Source: Rhodococcus sp. KRD162 (GTDB lineage Bacteria; Actinomycetota; Actinomycetes; Mycobacteriales; Mycobacteriaceae). Taken from it: a stretch of 64,000 bases of DNA. Position numbers and translations under genes: made by a program. The stretch spans positions 602,172 through 666,171 of the forward strand of contig NZ_JABFAU010000013.1 of assembly GCF_017168335.1 (NCBI RefSeq), written 5' to 3'. Positions 33,675 to 44,469 of the stretch are shown here, one piece after another (within the stretch, counting starts at the first letter, position 1; every line of letters begins with the position of its first letter). Below the pieces are notes generated by a model. That model made no database searches, was not told the origin of the DNA, and was given only the letters and a program-made list of their open reading frames with translations.

Positions 33675-35201
33675 GTGACCCATAGGGCGGCCGAGCAACT
33701 GGCCACGAAGAAGGACTGGCTCGGTCTCGCCGTACTGGTCGTGCCCATTCTCGTCGTCTCGATGGACATGTCGGTGCTGTATCTCGCGTTGCCGTTCATG
33801 ACGGCCGACCTCGAGCCCAGCAGCAATCAGACCCTGTGGATCCTCGACATCTACGGCTTTCTGCTGGCCGGGCTGCTCATCACCATGGGCTCCCTCGGCG
33901 ATCGGATCGGCCGACGCACTCTGCTGATGATCGGCGCGGTCGTGTTCGGTGTCGCGTCTCTGCTTGCAACGTTCTCCACTTCTCCCGAGATGCTGCTGGT
34001 GGCGCGTGCATTGCTGGGAGTCGGCGGAGCCACCATCGCGCCGAGCACACTGTCGTTGATCCGCAACATGTTTCACGATCCGGCTCAGCGCAAGGAAGCG
34101 ATCGGTCTGTGGACGGCCGGATTCGCGGGTGGAGCGGCCGTCGGACCCGTCATCGGAGGCGTGCTGCTCGAGCACTTCTGGTGGGGCTCGGTGTTTCTGA
34201 TCAACATCCCGATCATGGTGCTGCTGTTCGTCGCGGCCCCTCTGCTCGTGCCGGAGTTCAAGGACGCCGACCCCGGCAAGTTCGACCCGATCAGCGTGGT
34301 CCTCGCGATCTCCTCGATGCTCTCGATCGTCTACGCCATCAAACACGGTGCGCAGGAAGGCATCGACGCAGCCACCATCACCACCGCGGTCGTCGGGTTC
34401 GCTCTCGGTACGGTGTTCGTCATCCGACAACGCAGGGCTGCGAACCCCCTCATCGACGTGACCCTGTTCGCCGAACGTGCCTTCAGCGCCGCCGTCGTCG
34501 TGCAGTTCCTCGTCATCTTCGCGATGACAGGATTCAGCCTGTTCGCCTCGCAGTACCTGCAACTCGTCGTCGGCCTCGGGCCTCTCCAGGCCGGGCTGTG
34601 GTTGCTGATTCCCGCCGTCGCCGCGGCCGCCGGTGCCGTCCTGGCACCGACGCTGAGCAAGGTGATCAGCACCGGCACCATCATTGCGGGCGGCCTGCTG
34701 TTCATCGCGTTCGGTTGCGTAGCAATGTTCTTCGTCGCCGTCGACTCCGGGCTACCCCTGCTCCTGACCGGAATGGCCCTGCTGACGTTCGGCATCGGTG
34801 CAGCGTCGACCCTCAACTCCGACATCGTGCTCACGGCAGCCGCTCCGGAGAAGGCAGGCGCTGCGTCGGCCCTGTCCGAGACCGGTGCCGAACTGGGCGG
34901 TGCCGTGGGCATCGCCATCCTCGGAACCATCGGCAGCACCGTCTACCGCAACCGCATGTCCGACGCCATCCCCGCCGGGACACCGGCCGATATCGCCGAC
35001 CCAGCGCGCGAAACCATCGGAGGTGCCATTGCCGTCGCCGATTACCTGCCCGAGCCGTTTGCCTCGCAGTTGACCGAAGTCGCCGACTCGTCGTTCATCG
35101 ACGGCTTCGAACTCGCTGCCGGTACCAGCGCTGTCCTGATGGCCGTCAGTGCGCTGGCTGTCTTCCTGTTGCTACGACGTCAGACCGCGGCAGTGAGGTA
35201 A
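33675..35201 (+). CDS. 14-TM MFS drug exporter (EmrB/QacA family)
   Basis: This 508-aa protein starts at GTG after AAGGGAAGC. It has VVPILVVSMDMSVLYLALPFMTADL (TM1, DMSVLYLALP), motif A MGSLGDRIGRRTLLMIG and motif C LWTAGFAGGAAVGPVIGGVLLEHFWW. Fourteen predicted TMs match SmvA/LfrA-type exporters of cationic compounds. Divergence from the ABM gene may mean shared regulation. Its last 22 bp overlap the cutinase-like gene on the other strand. Confidence 0.92.
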   Translation: MTHRAAEQLATKKDWLGLAVLVVPILVVSMDMSVLYLALPFMTADLEPSSNQTLWILDIYGFLLAGLLITMGSLGDRIGRRTLLMIGAVVFGVASLLATFSTSPEMLLVARALLGVGGATIAPSTLSLIRNMFHDPAQRKEAIGLWTAGFAGGAAVGPVIGGVLLEHFWWGSVFLINIPIMVLLFVAAPLLVPEFKDADPGKFDPISVVLAISSMLSIVYAIKHGAQEGIDAATITTAVVGFALGTVFVIRQRRAANPLIDVTLFAERAFSAAVVVQFLVIFAMTGFSLFASQYLQLVVGLGPLQAGLWLLIPAVAAAAGAVLAPTLSKVISTGTIIAGGLLFIAFGCVAMFFVAVDSGLPLLLTGMALLTFGIGAASTLNSDIVLTAAAPEKAGAASALSETGAELGGAVGIAILGTIGSTVYRNRMSDAIPAGTPADIADPARETIGGAIAVADYLPEPFASQLTEVADSSFIDGFELAAGTSAVLMAVSALAVFLLLRRQTAAVR

Positions 35202-36085
35202 CCCGCCAGCCAACTGGTTGCAGATCGACCGTCCTGGACCTCGTAGCTCTGGTATTCCTGGTGAATTCCCGACCGGTAGAACGCTTCGATCTCTCGCCGA
35301 CGCTGGTCGTTTGCCTGATCGGTGAGCTGCCCCTGCAGTACGGGGAGGCCACCGGCTGCCGTGAGGTCGGCGAGCAACGACTGTGCTTCCTGCGAGTACT
35401 GATCCGCGACATCGGGCTCGGGGCTGGAGGACACAGCGAGGAATCCGGCCAGCCGGGCCACGTAATCGTCTTTCGGCGTCGAGCAGTACAGATCGCCGAC
35501 GGCACAGAAGGTCCGCACCACCGGACTGACGTGACCGAATCCGCCGACACGGGGGCCACCGACTCCGGTACCCACCACGGCGGGGCCCACCAGAGCGTCG
35601 GTGTCGGAGCGCTTCGGATCGGAGATCAGACCCACTGCGGCGATTCTGTCCGCAGGCACGATGCCAGCTCCGGTCCCGATCGCCGCGGCGAGATCGCCGG
35701 CCGCATCGGCGCCCTGGCTGTATCCGATGATCGCGAGTTTCGTTGCGCCGCAGCGGTCTGCCATGGCCTTGAGCATGCTGCCCGCGTTGGTGACGGCGAC
35801 CGCCCGAGACTGTCCGTACACCTCGCCCTCCCACGGGAACGCGGTGGCGGGGTAGGAGACGTAGTCGGTGCGTATATCGCCGCCGAGACGATCGGTGACA
35901 TCGGTGAGCATTCCCGGCTTCGGGGCCGCACCCGAGCTGGTCTCCCACGTTCCCGGAATGGCCACCACGTACATCGAGGGGCAGTCGCCGGGATCGGCGA
36001 TCGCGGGTGATGCCGCGCCGAGGACGACACCGGACGCGAGAGCTGCGATGACGCCGATACCGGCGCAGAACTTCTTGACACTCAT
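35180..36085 (-). CDS. secreted cutinase-family serine esterase-like protein
   Basis: This 301-aa protein has a Sec signal peptide (AGIGVIAALASGVVLGAASPAIA, cleavage after AIA), then an alpha/beta domain starting DPGDCPSMYVVAIPGTWETS. The nucleophile elbow is GYSQGAD, with Asp in a Cys-flanked FCAVGDLYC as in cutinases. No His follows at the usual cutinase position, and the nearest candidates are GHVSPV upstream or GIHQEYQ near the end, so the triad is uncertain. Family members hydrolyse wall lipids or polyesters outside the cell. A long inverted repeat lies upstream of its start. Confidence 0.83.
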   Translation of the reverse strand: MSVKKFCAGIGVIAALASGVVLGAASPAIADPGDCPSMYVVAIPGTWETSSGAAPKPGMLTDVTDRLGGDIRTDYVSYPATAFPWEGEVYGQSRAVAVTNAGSMLKAMADRCGATKLAIIGYSQGADAAGDLAAAIGTGAGIVPADRIAAVGLISDPKRSDTDALVGPAVVGTGVGGPRVGGFGHVSPVVRTFCAVGDLYCSTPKDDYVARLAGFLAVSSSPEPDVADQYSQEAQSLLADLTAAGGLPVLQGQLTDQANDQRRREIEAFYRSGIHQEYQSYEVQDGRSATSWLAGYLTAAV

Positions 36086-36212
36086 GGGGAGGGGGCCTCA
36101 CTGGTGAAAGTCGAACGAGCGCTGTTCGAGATTCACAGTGCCAGGGGCCTGTGACCATCAGATGCCTACATGGTTAACGGACGTAACAGCGTCCGCGAGG
36201 TCGTGAAACGCA

Positions 36213-36272
36213 GCCGAGCTCGAAGTTATGGACGGGATCGGACCGTAATCCATCCATAACTTCGAGCTCGGC
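36213..36272. repeat. 20-bp perfect inverted repeat (large hairpin) downstream of gltD
   Basis: Arms GCCGAGCTCGAAGTTATGGA (36213-36232) and its exact complement (36253-36272) enclose a 20-bp loop. The left arm lies 12 bp before the gltD stop on the minus strand and the right arm near 36213, so a gltBD transcript would form a 20-bp stem. There is no U-run, so it is either a Rho-type or processing stop, or an inserted palindrome. The 36086-36283 gap holds no gene. Confidence 0.85.
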
Positions 36273-36283
36273 GAAAAAGTGAC

Positions 36284-37735
36284 TTACCGCTGCGGCGCCT
36301 GGGTGGGCACGATCGGTGCGGGCAGCGCCGTCTTTCCCTGCAGGAAGGTGTCGACAGCGGCCGCACACGAGCGACCCTCGGCGATCGCCCATACGATCAG
36401 CGACTGGCCACGACCCATATCGCCTGCGACGAAGACGCCGGGAACGTTGGTGACCCACTCGCTGGTGCGCTCGACGTTGCCTCGCTGGTTGAAGTCGACA
36501 CCCAGATCGGTCAGCAGACCGCCCTTCGCAGGTCCGACGAATCCCATCGCCAGCAGCACGAGATCGGCTTCGAGGGTGAACTCGCTACCCTCGATCTTCT
36601 CGAACTTGCCTGCCTTGAATTCGACCTCGCAGGCTTCGAGTGCGGTGACCTTGCCGTCTTCGCCGACGAAACGCTCGGTGTTGACGGAGAAGACGCGCTC
36701 GCCGCCCTCTTCGTGGGCCGAGGCGACCCGGTACATCAGCGGGTACGTCGGCCACGGGGTGGACGTCGCACGCTCCTCGGGAGGCCGGGCCATGATCTCG
36801 AACTGGTGGACGCTTTCCGCACCCTGACGGTGCGAGGTGCCCAGGCAGTCGGCACCGGTGTCGCCGCCGCCGATGATGACGACCTTCTTGCCGTGTGCAC
36901 TGACCGGTGGCTCGTCCATGTCGCCCTGCTGGACGCGATTGGCGTGCGGCAGGAATTCCATCGCCTGGTAGATGCCATCGAGTTCTCGGCCCTCGATGGG
37001 CAGGTCGCGCCACGCGGTGGCACCGCCGGAGAGGACGACGGCGTCGAACTGCTCGCGCAGTTCGTCTGCCGAGATGTCCACGCCCACATCGACATTGGTG
37101 CGGAAGACGGTACCTTCGGCTTCCATCTGCGCGAGCCGTCGATCGATGTGGCGCTTCTCCATCTTGAATTCGGGGATGCCGTAGCGCAGCAGTCCGCCGA
37201 CGCGATCGGCACGCTCGAAGACCGTCACGGTGTGGCCGGCGCGGGTGAGCTGCTGTGCCGCTGCAAGTCCGGCGGGTCCCGAACCGACGACGGCAACGGT
37301 CTTACCGGTCAGATGCGTCGGATACACCGGGGTGACCCAGCCCTCTTCGAAAGCCTTGTCGATGATCTCGACCTCGACCTGCTTGATGGTGACCGGGTCC
37401 TGGTTGATGCCCAGCACACACGACGCCTCGCACGGAGCGGGGCACAACCGTCCGGTGAACTCCGGGAAGTTGTTGGTGGCGTGCAACCGATCGATGCTGT
37501 CACGCCAGCGATCCTTGAACACCAGGTCGTTCCACTCGGGGATCAGGTTTCCCAGTGGGCAACCGTTGTGGCAGAACGGAATACCGCAGTCCATGCATCG
37601 GCTCGCCTGAGTGCGCAGCGTGTCTTTCGAGAAGTCCTCGTAGACCTCTTTCCAGTCCATCAGACGCAGGTCGACGGGCCGCCGCTTGGGTACTTCGCGA
37701 ACGGTGTTCTTCAGAAATCCTTGTGGGTCACCCAC
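36284..37735 (-). CDS. gltD: glutamate synthase small subunit
   Basis: This 483-aa NADPH-side subunit has N-terminal Fe-S cysteines ([36 protein letters not shown]), an FAD motif ([15 protein letters not shown]) and an NADPH motif ([13 protein letters not shown]). The C terminus [22 protein letters not shown] is typical of GltD. It passes electrons to GltB for glutamate formation from glutamine and 2-oxoglutarate. It starts at GTG and overlaps the gltB stop by 8 bp, so the pair is translationally coupled. A 20-bp inverted repeat follows the stop. Confidence 0.97.
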   Translation of the reverse strand: MGDPQGFLKNTVREVPKRRPVDLRLMDWKEVYEDFSKDTLRTQASRCMDCGIPFCHNGCPLGNLIPEWNDLVFKDRWRDSIDRLHATNNFPEFTGRLCPAPCEASCVLGINQDPVTIKQVEVEIIDKAFEEGWVTPVYPTHLTGKTVAVVGSGPAGLAAAQQLTRAGHTVTVFERADRVGGLLRYGIPEFKMEKRHIDRRLAQMEAEGTVFRTNVDVGVDISADELREQFDAVVLSGGATAWRDLPIEGRELDGIYQAMEFLPHANRVQQGDMDEPPVSAHGKKVVIIGGGDTGADCLGTSHRQGAESVHQFEIMARPPEERATSTPWPTYPLMYRVASAHEEGGERVFSVNTERFVGEDGKVTALEACEVEFKAGKFEKIEGSEFTLEADLVLLAMGFVGPAKGGLLTDLGVDFNQRGNVERTSEWVTNVPGVFVAGDMGRGQSLIVWAIAEGRSCAAAVDTFLQGKTALPAPIVPTQAPQR

Positions 37736-40700
37736 GAGCTGCCTCCATGATCGCTTCGTCCACGTCCGCGCCGTTCTTCTCGGCCTCGGAAATGGCCAGC
37801 AGTACCTTCTTGTAGTCGCGAGGCATGACCTTCACGAAATGGTTCACCTGCTGTGACCAGTCCGCGAGGATCCGCTCGGCCACCTCGGAGCCGGTCTGCT
37901 CCTGGTGACGGGTGACAATGCCGCGGAGCCAGGTGAACTCGTCACCCTCGAGCTCCTCGATGTCGACCAGCTCGGTGTTGAGGTTGGCCTCGAACGTCTT
38001 GTCCGGATCGAAGATGAACGCGACGCCCCCGGACATGCCGGCACCGAAGTTGCGGCCCGTCGCGCCGAGGATGACGACCTTGCCGCCCGTCATGTATTCG
38101 CATCCGTGATCACCGACGCCCTCGACGACGGCCTCGGCACCGGAGTTGCGTACGGCGAATCGCTCACCGACGACACCACGGATCAAGGCCTCGCCGCTGG
38201 TGGCGCCGAAGAGGAAGACGTTGCCGCCGATGATGTTGTCCTCGGCGACGAATCCCTTGGGTGCCTCCAACGACGGACGCAGCACGAGATGTCCACCGGA
38301 CAGTCCCTTGCCGACGAAGTCGTTGGCATCGCCGTGCAGACGCAATGTCATGCCGGATGGAACGAAAGCACCGAAGCTGTTACCGGCCGAACCGGTGAAC
38401 GTGATGTCGATGGTGTCGTCCGGGAGCCCGACACCGCCGTATGCCTTGGTGACCTCGTGTCCGAGCATCGTGCCGACGGTCCTGTTGACGTTGGTGATCT
38501 TGGACTCGAAGACGACCTTCTCGCCCTTGTCCAACGCATTGCGGCTGGCCACGATGAGCTGCTGATCGAGGGCCTTGTCCAGGCCGTGATCCTGAACCCC
38601 GGTGTTGTAGAGGTTCTGATTCATGAAGGCCGATTCGACCTCTTCGAGGATGGGTGCCAGGTCCAGCTTGGACGCCTTCCAGTGCTCCTTGGCTGCAGTG
38701 GTGTCCAACAGACCCACCTGGCCGACGGCCTCGTCGAGGGTGCGGAACCCGAGCTCGGCCATGAGCTCGCGAACCTCTTCGGCGATGAACATGAAGAAGT
38801 TCTCGACGAATTCCGGCTTACCTGCGAAACGCTTGCGCAGCAATGGGTTCTGCGTGGCAACTCCGACGGGGCAGGTATCGAGGTGGCAGACGCGCATCAT
38901 GATGCAGCCCGAGACCACGAGCGGAGCGGTGGCGAAACCGAACTCCTCACCGCCGAGCAGGGCAGCAACCATCACGTCACGGCCGGTCTTGAGCTGGCCG
39001 TCGACCTGAACGACGATGCGATCGCGAAGACCGTTGAGCAGCAACGTCTGTTGCGTCTCGGCCAGGCCGAGCTCCCACGGTCCACCTGCGTGCTTGACCG
39101 AGGTCAACGGCGTGGCACCGGTGCCGCCGTCGTGGCCCGAGATGAGCACCACATCGGCGTGGGCCTTCGATACACCGGCCGCGACGGTTCCGACACCGAC
39201 CTCGGAGACCAGCTTCACGTGGATGCGGGCCTGCGGGTTGGCATTCTTCAGGTCGTGGATCAGCTGCGCGAGATCCTCGATCGAGTAGATGTCGTGGTGC
39301 GGCGGCGGCGAGATCAGTCCGACGCCAGGCGTCGAATGCCGCACCTCGGCGACCCACGGGTAGACCTTGTGGGCCGGAAGCTGGCCGCCCTCACCGGGCT
39401 TGGCTCCCTGCGCCATCTTGATCTGGATGTCGGTGCAGTTGGTCAGGTAGTGCGAGGTGACGCCGAAACGTCCCGACGCGACCTGCTTGATGGCACTGCG
39501 TCGCCAGTCGCCGTTCTCGTCCGGCTCGAACCGCGAGACGTCCTCGCCGCCCTCACCCGAGTTCGAGCGTCCGCCGAGACGATTCATGGCGATGGCCAAG
39601 GTCTCGTGCGCCTCGGCCGAGATGGAGCCGTAGCTCATCGCACCGGTGGAGAAGCGCTTGACGATCTCGCTGGCCGGCTCGACCTCGTCGATCGAGATCG
39701 CTTGCCGCTCTTCGGTCTTGAATCGGAACAGTCCACGCAGGGACGCAAGCCGCTCGGACTGGTCGTCGACCATCTTCGTGTATTCCTTGAAGATGTCGTA
39801 CTGACCGGTGCGGGTGGAGTGCTGCAGTTTGAACACCGTGTCGGGGTTGAACAGGTGGTACTCCCCCTCACGACGCCACTGGTACTCGCCGCCGGTCTCG
39901 AGCTCGCGATGTGCTCGTTCCTGACGGTTCTCGAGGTAGGCCACCGCGTGCCGCGCTGCGACATCGTCGGCGATCTGGTCGAGGTCGATACCGCCGAGAT
40001 GACTGTTGTGCCCGGTGAAGTATTCGTCGACCAGTTCCTGCGAGAGGCCGATCACCTGGAACAGCTGAGCACCGGTGTACGACGCCAGTGTCGATATGCC
40101 CATCTTGGACATCACCTTCAGCACGCCCTTGCCGGCGGCCTTGATGTAGTTCGCGACGGCCTTGTCGAAATCGATGTCGGTGAGGGCTCCGCGCTCGATC
40201 ATGTCCTCGATCGATTCGAAGGCCATGTACGGATTGACCGCTGCGGCACCGAAACCGATCAGCAACGCCATGTGGTGCACCTCGCGGGCGTCACCGGCCT
40301 CGATGATCAGACCGACCTTGGTGCGGGTCTTCTCCCGAACCAGGTGATGGTGCACTGCGGAGGTGAGCAGCAGAGACGGAATCGGAGCGAGCTTCTCACT
40401 CGACTCGCGGTCCGAGAGCACGATGATCCGCGCACCGCCGGAGATGGCAGCAGAGACCTGAGCGCGGATGGCTTCCAACGACTTTCGGAGACCTTCGCCG
40501 CCCTCTGCGACCGGGTAGAGGCCGCGCACGACCACCGACCGAAGACCCTCCTGGGTACCTTCGTCGTTGATGTGTACGAGCTTGGCGAGATCGTCGTTGT
40601 GCAGGATCGGCTGCGGCAGCACGATCTGCTTGCAGCCGTCGGCACCCGGGTTCAGCAGATCGCCCTCAGGGCCGATGGTGCCGCCGAGGCTGGTGACGAT

Positions 40701-42317
40701 CTCTTCGCGGATCGCGTCCAGCGGGGGGTTGGTGACCTGAGCGAACAGCTGCGAGAAGTAGTCGAACAGCATCCGCGGCCGAGCCGACAGGACGGCGATC
40801 GGAGTATCGGTGCCCATCGACCCGATGGCCTCGGCCCCGGACTTCGCCATGGGCGAGATCAACACGTTCAGTTCCTCGGTGGTGTACCCGAAGATCTGCT
40901 GCCGGATGAGAACCCGATCGTGCGGCATGTGCACGTGTGGACGCTCGGGCAGATCGTCGATCGAGGTCAGGCCTTCGTCGAGCCACTGCTGGTACGGATG
41001 TTCGGCGGCGAGTTCGTCCTTGATCTCGTCGTCGGAGACGATCCGGCCCTGTGCGGTGTCCACGAGGAACATCCGGCCCGGCTGCAGGCGCACCTTCCGG
41101 ACGACCTTCGACGGGTCGATGTCGAGAACGCCGACCTCGGAGGCCATGACGACCAGGCCGTCGTCGGTGACCCACAGCCGGCTCGGGCGCAGGCCGTTGC
41201 GGTCCAACACGGCTCCGATGACGGTGCCGTCGGTGAAGCACACCGAGGCCGGCCCGTCCCAGGGCTCCATCAACGAGGAGTGGTACTTGTAGAACGCCCG
41301 ACGAGCGGGGTCCATCGACTCGTGCCGTTCCCAGGCCTCGGGGATCATCATCAGCACGGCGTGCGGCAGGCTGCGTCCGCCGAGATGCAGCAACTCGAGC
41401 ACCTCGTCGAAGCGTGCCGTGTCGCTCGCTCCGTGGGTGACGACGGGGAAGATCTTCTCGAGCGCATCGGGGCCACCGAAGACGTCCGAGGTGATGAGTG
41501 CCTCACGGGCCCGCATCCAGTTCTCGTTGCCGGTGGCGGTGTTGATCTCGCCGTTGTGAGCGACGCGTCGGAACGGATGCGCCAGCGGCCACGACGGGAA
41601 GGTGTTGGTCGAGAAGCGCGAATGCACGAGTCCGAGTGCACTGTCGACTCGCTCGTCCTGCAGGTCGAGGTAGAAACCCTTGAGCTGCGGGGTGGTCAGC
41701 ATGCCCTTGTAGACGAAGGTCTGCGAGGACAACGACGGGAAGTACACGGTTTCGCGACCGGGGCCGTCCTTGCCTGCGCCTTCCTCACCGAGTTCGTGCT
41801 CGACGCGCTTGCGGATGACGAAAGCGACGCGCTCGAGATCGAGATCGGTAACGGAGCTGTCGGGTGCGGCGAAGAACAGCTGACGGAAGGTCGGCATCGC
41901 ATCGCGCGCGAGCGCCCCGAGAGAGGAGTCGTCGGTGGGAACATCACGCCATCCGAGGACGGTCATGCCCTCGTCGACGACGATCTTCTCGACACCCTCG
42001 CAGGCGCGTGCGGCGTCGTTGCGGCCTTGCGGGAGAAATGCAACTCCGGTGGCATACGCGCCCGCAGCGGGAAGCTCGAAGTCCACGACCGCGCGGAAGA
42101 ATGCGTCCGGTACCTGGATCAGAATTCCGGCACCGTCACCGGTGTTCGGTTCGGAGCCGGCGGCTCCGCGGTGCTCGAGGTTGACCAGTGCGGTGATCGC
42201 CTTCTCGACGATGTCGCGACTGCGACGACCGTGCATGTCCACCACGAACGCGACACCACAGGAGTCGTGCTCGTTGACGGGATCGTAGAGGCCTTGCGGG
42301 CCCGGAGTGTGCTTCAT
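37728..42317 (-). CDS. gltB: glutamate synthase large subunit
   Basis: This 1529-aa protein has a propeptide ending [11 protein letters not shown], so Cys near residue 20 becomes the N-terminal nucleophile of the class II amidotransferase domain. A central domain, an FMN-binding synthase domain (about 830-1210; [63 protein letters not shown]) and 3Fe-4S cysteines ([19 protein letters not shown]) follow. The C-terminal GXGXG helix domain closes the protein. It makes glutamate together with GltD. The start [13 protein letters not shown] has GAAGGCTAGG upstream, and a longer reading lacks family match. The full length is intact. Confidence 0.97.
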   Translation of the reverse strand: MKHTPGPQGLYDPVNEHDSCGVAFVVDMHGRRSRDIVEKAITALVNLEHRGAAGSEPNTGDGAGILIQVPDAFFRAVVDFELPAAGAYATGVAFLPQGRNDAARACEGVEKIVVDEGMTVLGWRDVPTDDSSLGALARDAMPTFRQLFFAAPDSSVTDLDLERVAFVIRKRVEHELGEEGAGKDGPGRETVYFPSLSSQTFVYKGMLTTPQLKGFYLDLQDERVDSALGLVHSRFSTNTFPSWPLAHPFRRVAHNGEINTATGNENWMRAREALITSDVFGGPDALEKIFPVVTHGASDTARFDEVLELLHLGGRSLPHAVLMMIPEAWERHESMDPARRAFYKYHSSLMEPWDGPASVCFTDGTVIGAVLDRNGLRPSRLWVTDDGLVVMASEVGVLDIDPSKVVRKVRLQPGRMFLVDTAQGRIVSDDEIKDELAAEHPYQQWLDEGLTSIDDLPERPHVHMPHDRVLIRQQIFGYTTEELNVLISPMAKSGAEAIGSMGTDTPIAVLSARPRMLFDYFSQLFAQVTNPPLDAIREEIVTSLGGTIGPEGDLLNPGADGCKQIVLPQPILHNDDLAKLVHINDEGTQEGLRSVVVRGLYPVAEGGEGLRKSLEAIRAQVSAAISGGARIIVLSDRESSEKLAPIPSLLLTSAVHHHLVREKTRTKVGLIIEAGDAREVHHMALLIGFGAAAVNPYMAFESIEDMIERGALTDIDFDKAVANYIKAAGKGVLKVMSKMGISTLASYTGAQLFQVIGLSQELVDEYFTGHNSHLGGIDLDQIADDVAARHAVAYLENRQERAHRELETGGEYQWRREGEYHLFNPDTVFKLQHSTRTGQYDIFKEYTKMVDDQSERLASLRGLFRFKTEERQAISIDEVEPASEIVKRFSTGAMSYGSISAEAHETLAIAMNRLGGRSNSGEGGEDVSRFEPDENGDWRRSAIKQVASGRFGVTSHYLTNCTDIQIKMAQGAKPGEGGQLPAHKVYPWVAEVRHSTPGVGLISPPPHHDIYSIEDLAQLIHDLKNANPQARIHVKLVSEVGVGTVAAGVSKAHADVVLISGHDGGTGATPLTSVKHAGGPWELGLAETQQTLLLNGLRDRIVVQVDGQLKTGRDVMVAALLGGEEFGFATAPLVVSGCIMMRVCHLDTCPVGVATQNPLLRKRFAGKPEFVENFFMFIAEEVRELMAELGFRTLDEAVGQVGLLDTTAAKEHWKASKLDLAPILEEVESAFMNQNLYNTGVQDHGLDKALDQQLIVASRNALDKGEKVVFESKITNVNRTVGTMLGHEVTKAYGGVGLPDDTIDITFTGSAGNSFGAFVPSGMTLRLHGDANDFVGKGLSGGHLVLRPSLEAPKGFVAEDNIIGGNVFLFGATSGEALIRGVVGERFAVRNSGAEAVVEGVGDHGCEYMTGGKVVILGATGRNFGAGMSGGVAFIFDPDKTFEANLNTELVDIEELEGDEFTWLRGIVTRHQEQTGSEVAERILADWSQQVNHFVKVMPRDYKKVLLAISEAEKNGADVDEAIMEAARG

Positions 42318-42676
42318 ACCTAGCCTTCGGATAAGTCCAGCCTTGAAACTCGTCGGTGCCGGTCTTGTTGTAACCGCGTGCACGAACGGCATTCGGTGCG
42401 TCCTCGCCGTTGAAGCAGCACCTGTCGATGGTCGACGCTTTCCTCTGCACGGGCAGGTGAGCGCGTGGTAGAAAAGTGAGGTCTCGACGGATTCGGCCGT
42501 GGTGAGGCCGATCCAACTACGAACGATAAGTCAGCACCTGGGTACCCCCGCAAATAAGGCATGCCTAATATTGCGTTTCACCTGGGAATTTCCCTATACA
42601 GGTCGACATTTCGGCCACGATGTGTGACGGACGGGCCACGTCACCCGAGAAGCACACGCGTGTAAGACATTCGGAA
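42318..42676. other. gltBD upstream region without genes
   Basis: About 360 bp hold no supported gene. A palindromic core AGGCATGCCT (42557-42566, within TAAGGCATGCCTAA) is followed by an AT-rich stretch and CCTATACAGG near 42593. These are plausible operator and promoter parts for gltB on the minus strand. No GlnR-type GTNAC-N6-GAAAC pair was found by eye. An antisense frame across this area is a shadow. Confidence 0.35.
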
Positions 42677-42678
42677 GT

Positions 42679-42719
42679 AAAAAAAACTGGCCGCAGCGAT
42701 TCGAGTCAGCTGCGGCCAG
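42679..42719 (-). terminator. Rho-independent terminator of tRNA-Leu
   Basis: On the minus strand an 11-bp stem, CTGGCCGCAGC / GCTGCGGCCAG, with an 11-nt loop is followed by eight T residues. It lies 2 bp after the tRNA 3' end. This is a textbook intrinsic terminator, rare in these GC-rich genomes. Confidence 0.92.
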
Positions 42720-42721
42720 CG

Positions 42722-42807
42722 TGGTGGGCGGAGGGGGACTTGAACCCCCACGTCCCGAAGGACACTGGCACCTGAAGCCAGCGCGTCTGCCATTCCGCCA
42801 CCCGCCC
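42722..42807 (-). tRNA. tRNA-Leu (CAG anticodon)
   Basis: This 86-nt tRNA includes an encoded CCA. The acceptor GGGCGGG pairs TCCGCCC. The anticodon stem CTGGC/GCCAG encloses loop TTCAGGT, which gives anticodon CAG. The long variable arm (TGTCCTTCGGGACG) marks a class II tRNA as expected for Leu. The T-loop GTTCAAG is normal. It lies between gltB and fhaA, as in related genomes. Confidence 0.96.
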
Positions 42808-43014
42808 GGGTGACGGCGAGAACACTAACACGCACCCTGCCGCGCTCGAAAATCGCGGCCTCGGGGTGCCCGGAGCGAGCGGCGGGACTCGGTCCACGTC
42901 GGCGGCAACGTATATCATGCTTGCAGCGCGACTTCGTGATGACACGCGGTCGTCGCTCCCTGTGTACCCGCAGGCACCGTACGGTGGCTCGAGACAGTGA
43001 GAGGAGGGGTCACG

Positions 43015-44469
43015 ATGGGCATCGTTGCGCGGTTCGAACGCAAGCTCCAGGGTGCTGTCGGCGACGTCTTCGCCCGCGTGTTCGGCGGGGGCGTCGTACC
43101 GGCGGAGGTGGAAGCAGCGCTGCAACAGGAAGCCTCGGATCTGGTCCGTCCCCTCGACGGCGGCCACAATCTGGCTCCCAACAGCTTCGTGATCACCATC
43201 AACAGCTCCGACCACGAGGAACTGGCCTGCGATCGAGAACTCACCGTCAAGGCATTTTCTCGCCACCTCGATGACTACATCCGAGATCAAGGGTGGCAGA
43301 CCTACGGTGACGTGGTGGTTCGCTTCGAGCCGTCCCCGACTCTTCACACCGGACAGTTCCGCGCCACTGGCTCGGTCGATCCCGATGTGGGACGATCGGC
43401 GACTGCTGCACGGAACACGTCCGCGCGGCAAGGCGCGTCGGCCCAGCAGAACGTATCGGCTCCGCCAGCACCCCGTCCCATCCCTTCAGCTACGCAGCGA
43501 CCGTCTGCCCCACCGATGTCGATACCAGGAGCCGGCCACATGACGCAGAACCCAGGCTACGACCCGCAGCGCGATCCCGCGGACGGTCATCGTCCCGATC
43601 CGCGCGCTCGCAATGGTTATGCCGGTGGCCAGGATCCGCGCTACGCCGGACGTGAGCAGAACGGCTACGACGCGCAGGCCTACGCGCCCGGCGAGTACGA
43701 CCAGCAGCCCTACAACGGTCAGGCCTACGATCAGCAGCCCTACAACGGTCAGGGCTACGACGAACAGCCGTACGCCGACCAGGGTCAGGCGTACAGCGCC
43801 GCAGGCGGCCGCGATCAGGGTTACGACCACCACCCCTACGGCCAGGATCAGGCGTACAACTCCCAGGGCTACGACGCTCAGGGGTACGACGCCCAGGGTT
43901 ACAACGGCCAGGGCTACGACGCGCAGGGCTACAACGGTCAGGGCTACGACTACAACGGTGCCGAGCAAGGTGGTGCCTACTCCGAGGCCCCCTATCAGGA
44001 GCAGGCATACAGCGAGCCGGCCGGACAGTACGCCGATCCCCGCGCCGCCGGTTACCAGCAGCCCGGTTACGACTACCCGCCCGCACAGCCTGCCTACGGC
44101 CGCGGCTACCCGCAGGGCGGATCCCCTCGAGGAGACGGGTACGGCTACGAGCAGCCCGCCGCGTACTCCGGTCAGGGTCAGGCGCTCGCTGCCACGCTCC
44201 AGCTCGAAGACGGCAGTGGCCGCTACTTCCAGCTCCGAGACGGTCAGAACATCATCGGCCGTGGTCAGGACGCACAGTTCCGACTGCCCGATACCGGTGT
44301 CTCGCGGCGGCACATCGAGATTCGCTGGGACGGCCGCGTCGCCATGCTCTCGGACCTCGGTTCCACGAACGGCACCACCGTGAACGGAGCTCCGGTGCAG
44401 GATTGGCAATTGGCGGACGGTGACGTCATCAGAGCCGGTCACTCCGAAATTCTGGTCCGGATCGTCTGA
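43015..44469 (+). CDS. fhaA: FHA-domain protein FhaA (phosphopeptide-binding)
   Basis: This 484-aa protein has the N-terminal FhaA_N domain (residues 1-110: GIVARFERKLQGAVGDVFARVFGGGVVPAEVEAAL). Residues about 190-390 are disordered and full of tandem GYD/GYN-Q-repeats (QGYDAQGYNGQGYD). The C-terminal FHA domain (about 400-484) has GRGQDAQFRL, SRRHIEI and LGSTNGTTVN, the phosphothreonine pocket. FhaA binds phosphorylated MviN/Wag31-type partners and curbs peptidoglycan synthesis in mycobacteria. GAGGAGGGG precedes ATG. It heads the fhaA-fhaB-pstP-rodA-pbpA-pknA-pknB block. An ATATCAT box and a CACCGTACGGTG palindrome lie upstream. Confidence 0.95.
   Translation: MGIVARFERKLQGAVGDVFARVFGGGVVPAEVEAALQQEASDLVRPLDGGHNLAPNSFVITINSSDHEELACDRELTVKAFSRHLDDYIRDQGWQTYGDVVVRFEPSPTLHTGQFRATGSVDPDVGRSATAARNTSARQGASAQQNVSAPPAPRPIPSATQRPSAPPMSIPGAGHMTQNPGYDPQRDPADGHRPDPRARNGYAGGQDPRYAGREQNGYDAQAYAPGEYDQQPYNGQAYDQQPYNGQGYDEQPYADQGQAYSAAGGRDQGYDHHPYGQDQAYNSQGYDAQGYDAQGYNGQGYDAQGYNGQGYDYNGAEQGGAYSEAPYQEQAYSEPAGQYADPRAAGYQQPGYDYPPAQPAYGRGYPQGGSPRGDGYGYEQPAAYSGQGQALAATLQLEDGSGRYFQLRDGQNIIGRGQDAQFRLPDTGVSRRHIEIRWDGRVAMLSDLGSTNGTTVNGAPVQDWQLADGDVIRAGHSEILVRIV

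Noticed and set aside
33836..36010. A 724-codon plus-strand frame across the MFS exporter and cutinase-like gene
   Set aside because: It is Arg/His-rich, lacks motifs, and overlaps two well-supported genes in other frames.
37905..42323. A 1472-codon open frame antisense to gltB
   Set aside because: It is the GC-rich shadow of the highly conserved GltB frame. It has Asp/Val/Arg-biased composition and no recognisable domain.
42581..42600. Second parS site suggested by GCGTTTCACCTGGGAA
   Set aside because: Only the left half (GTTTCAC) matches and the right half does not follow.
42641..42835. A short minus-strand frame containing GGMADALASGASVLRD
   Set aside because: This is the translated tRNA-Leu gene, a known annotation artefact.
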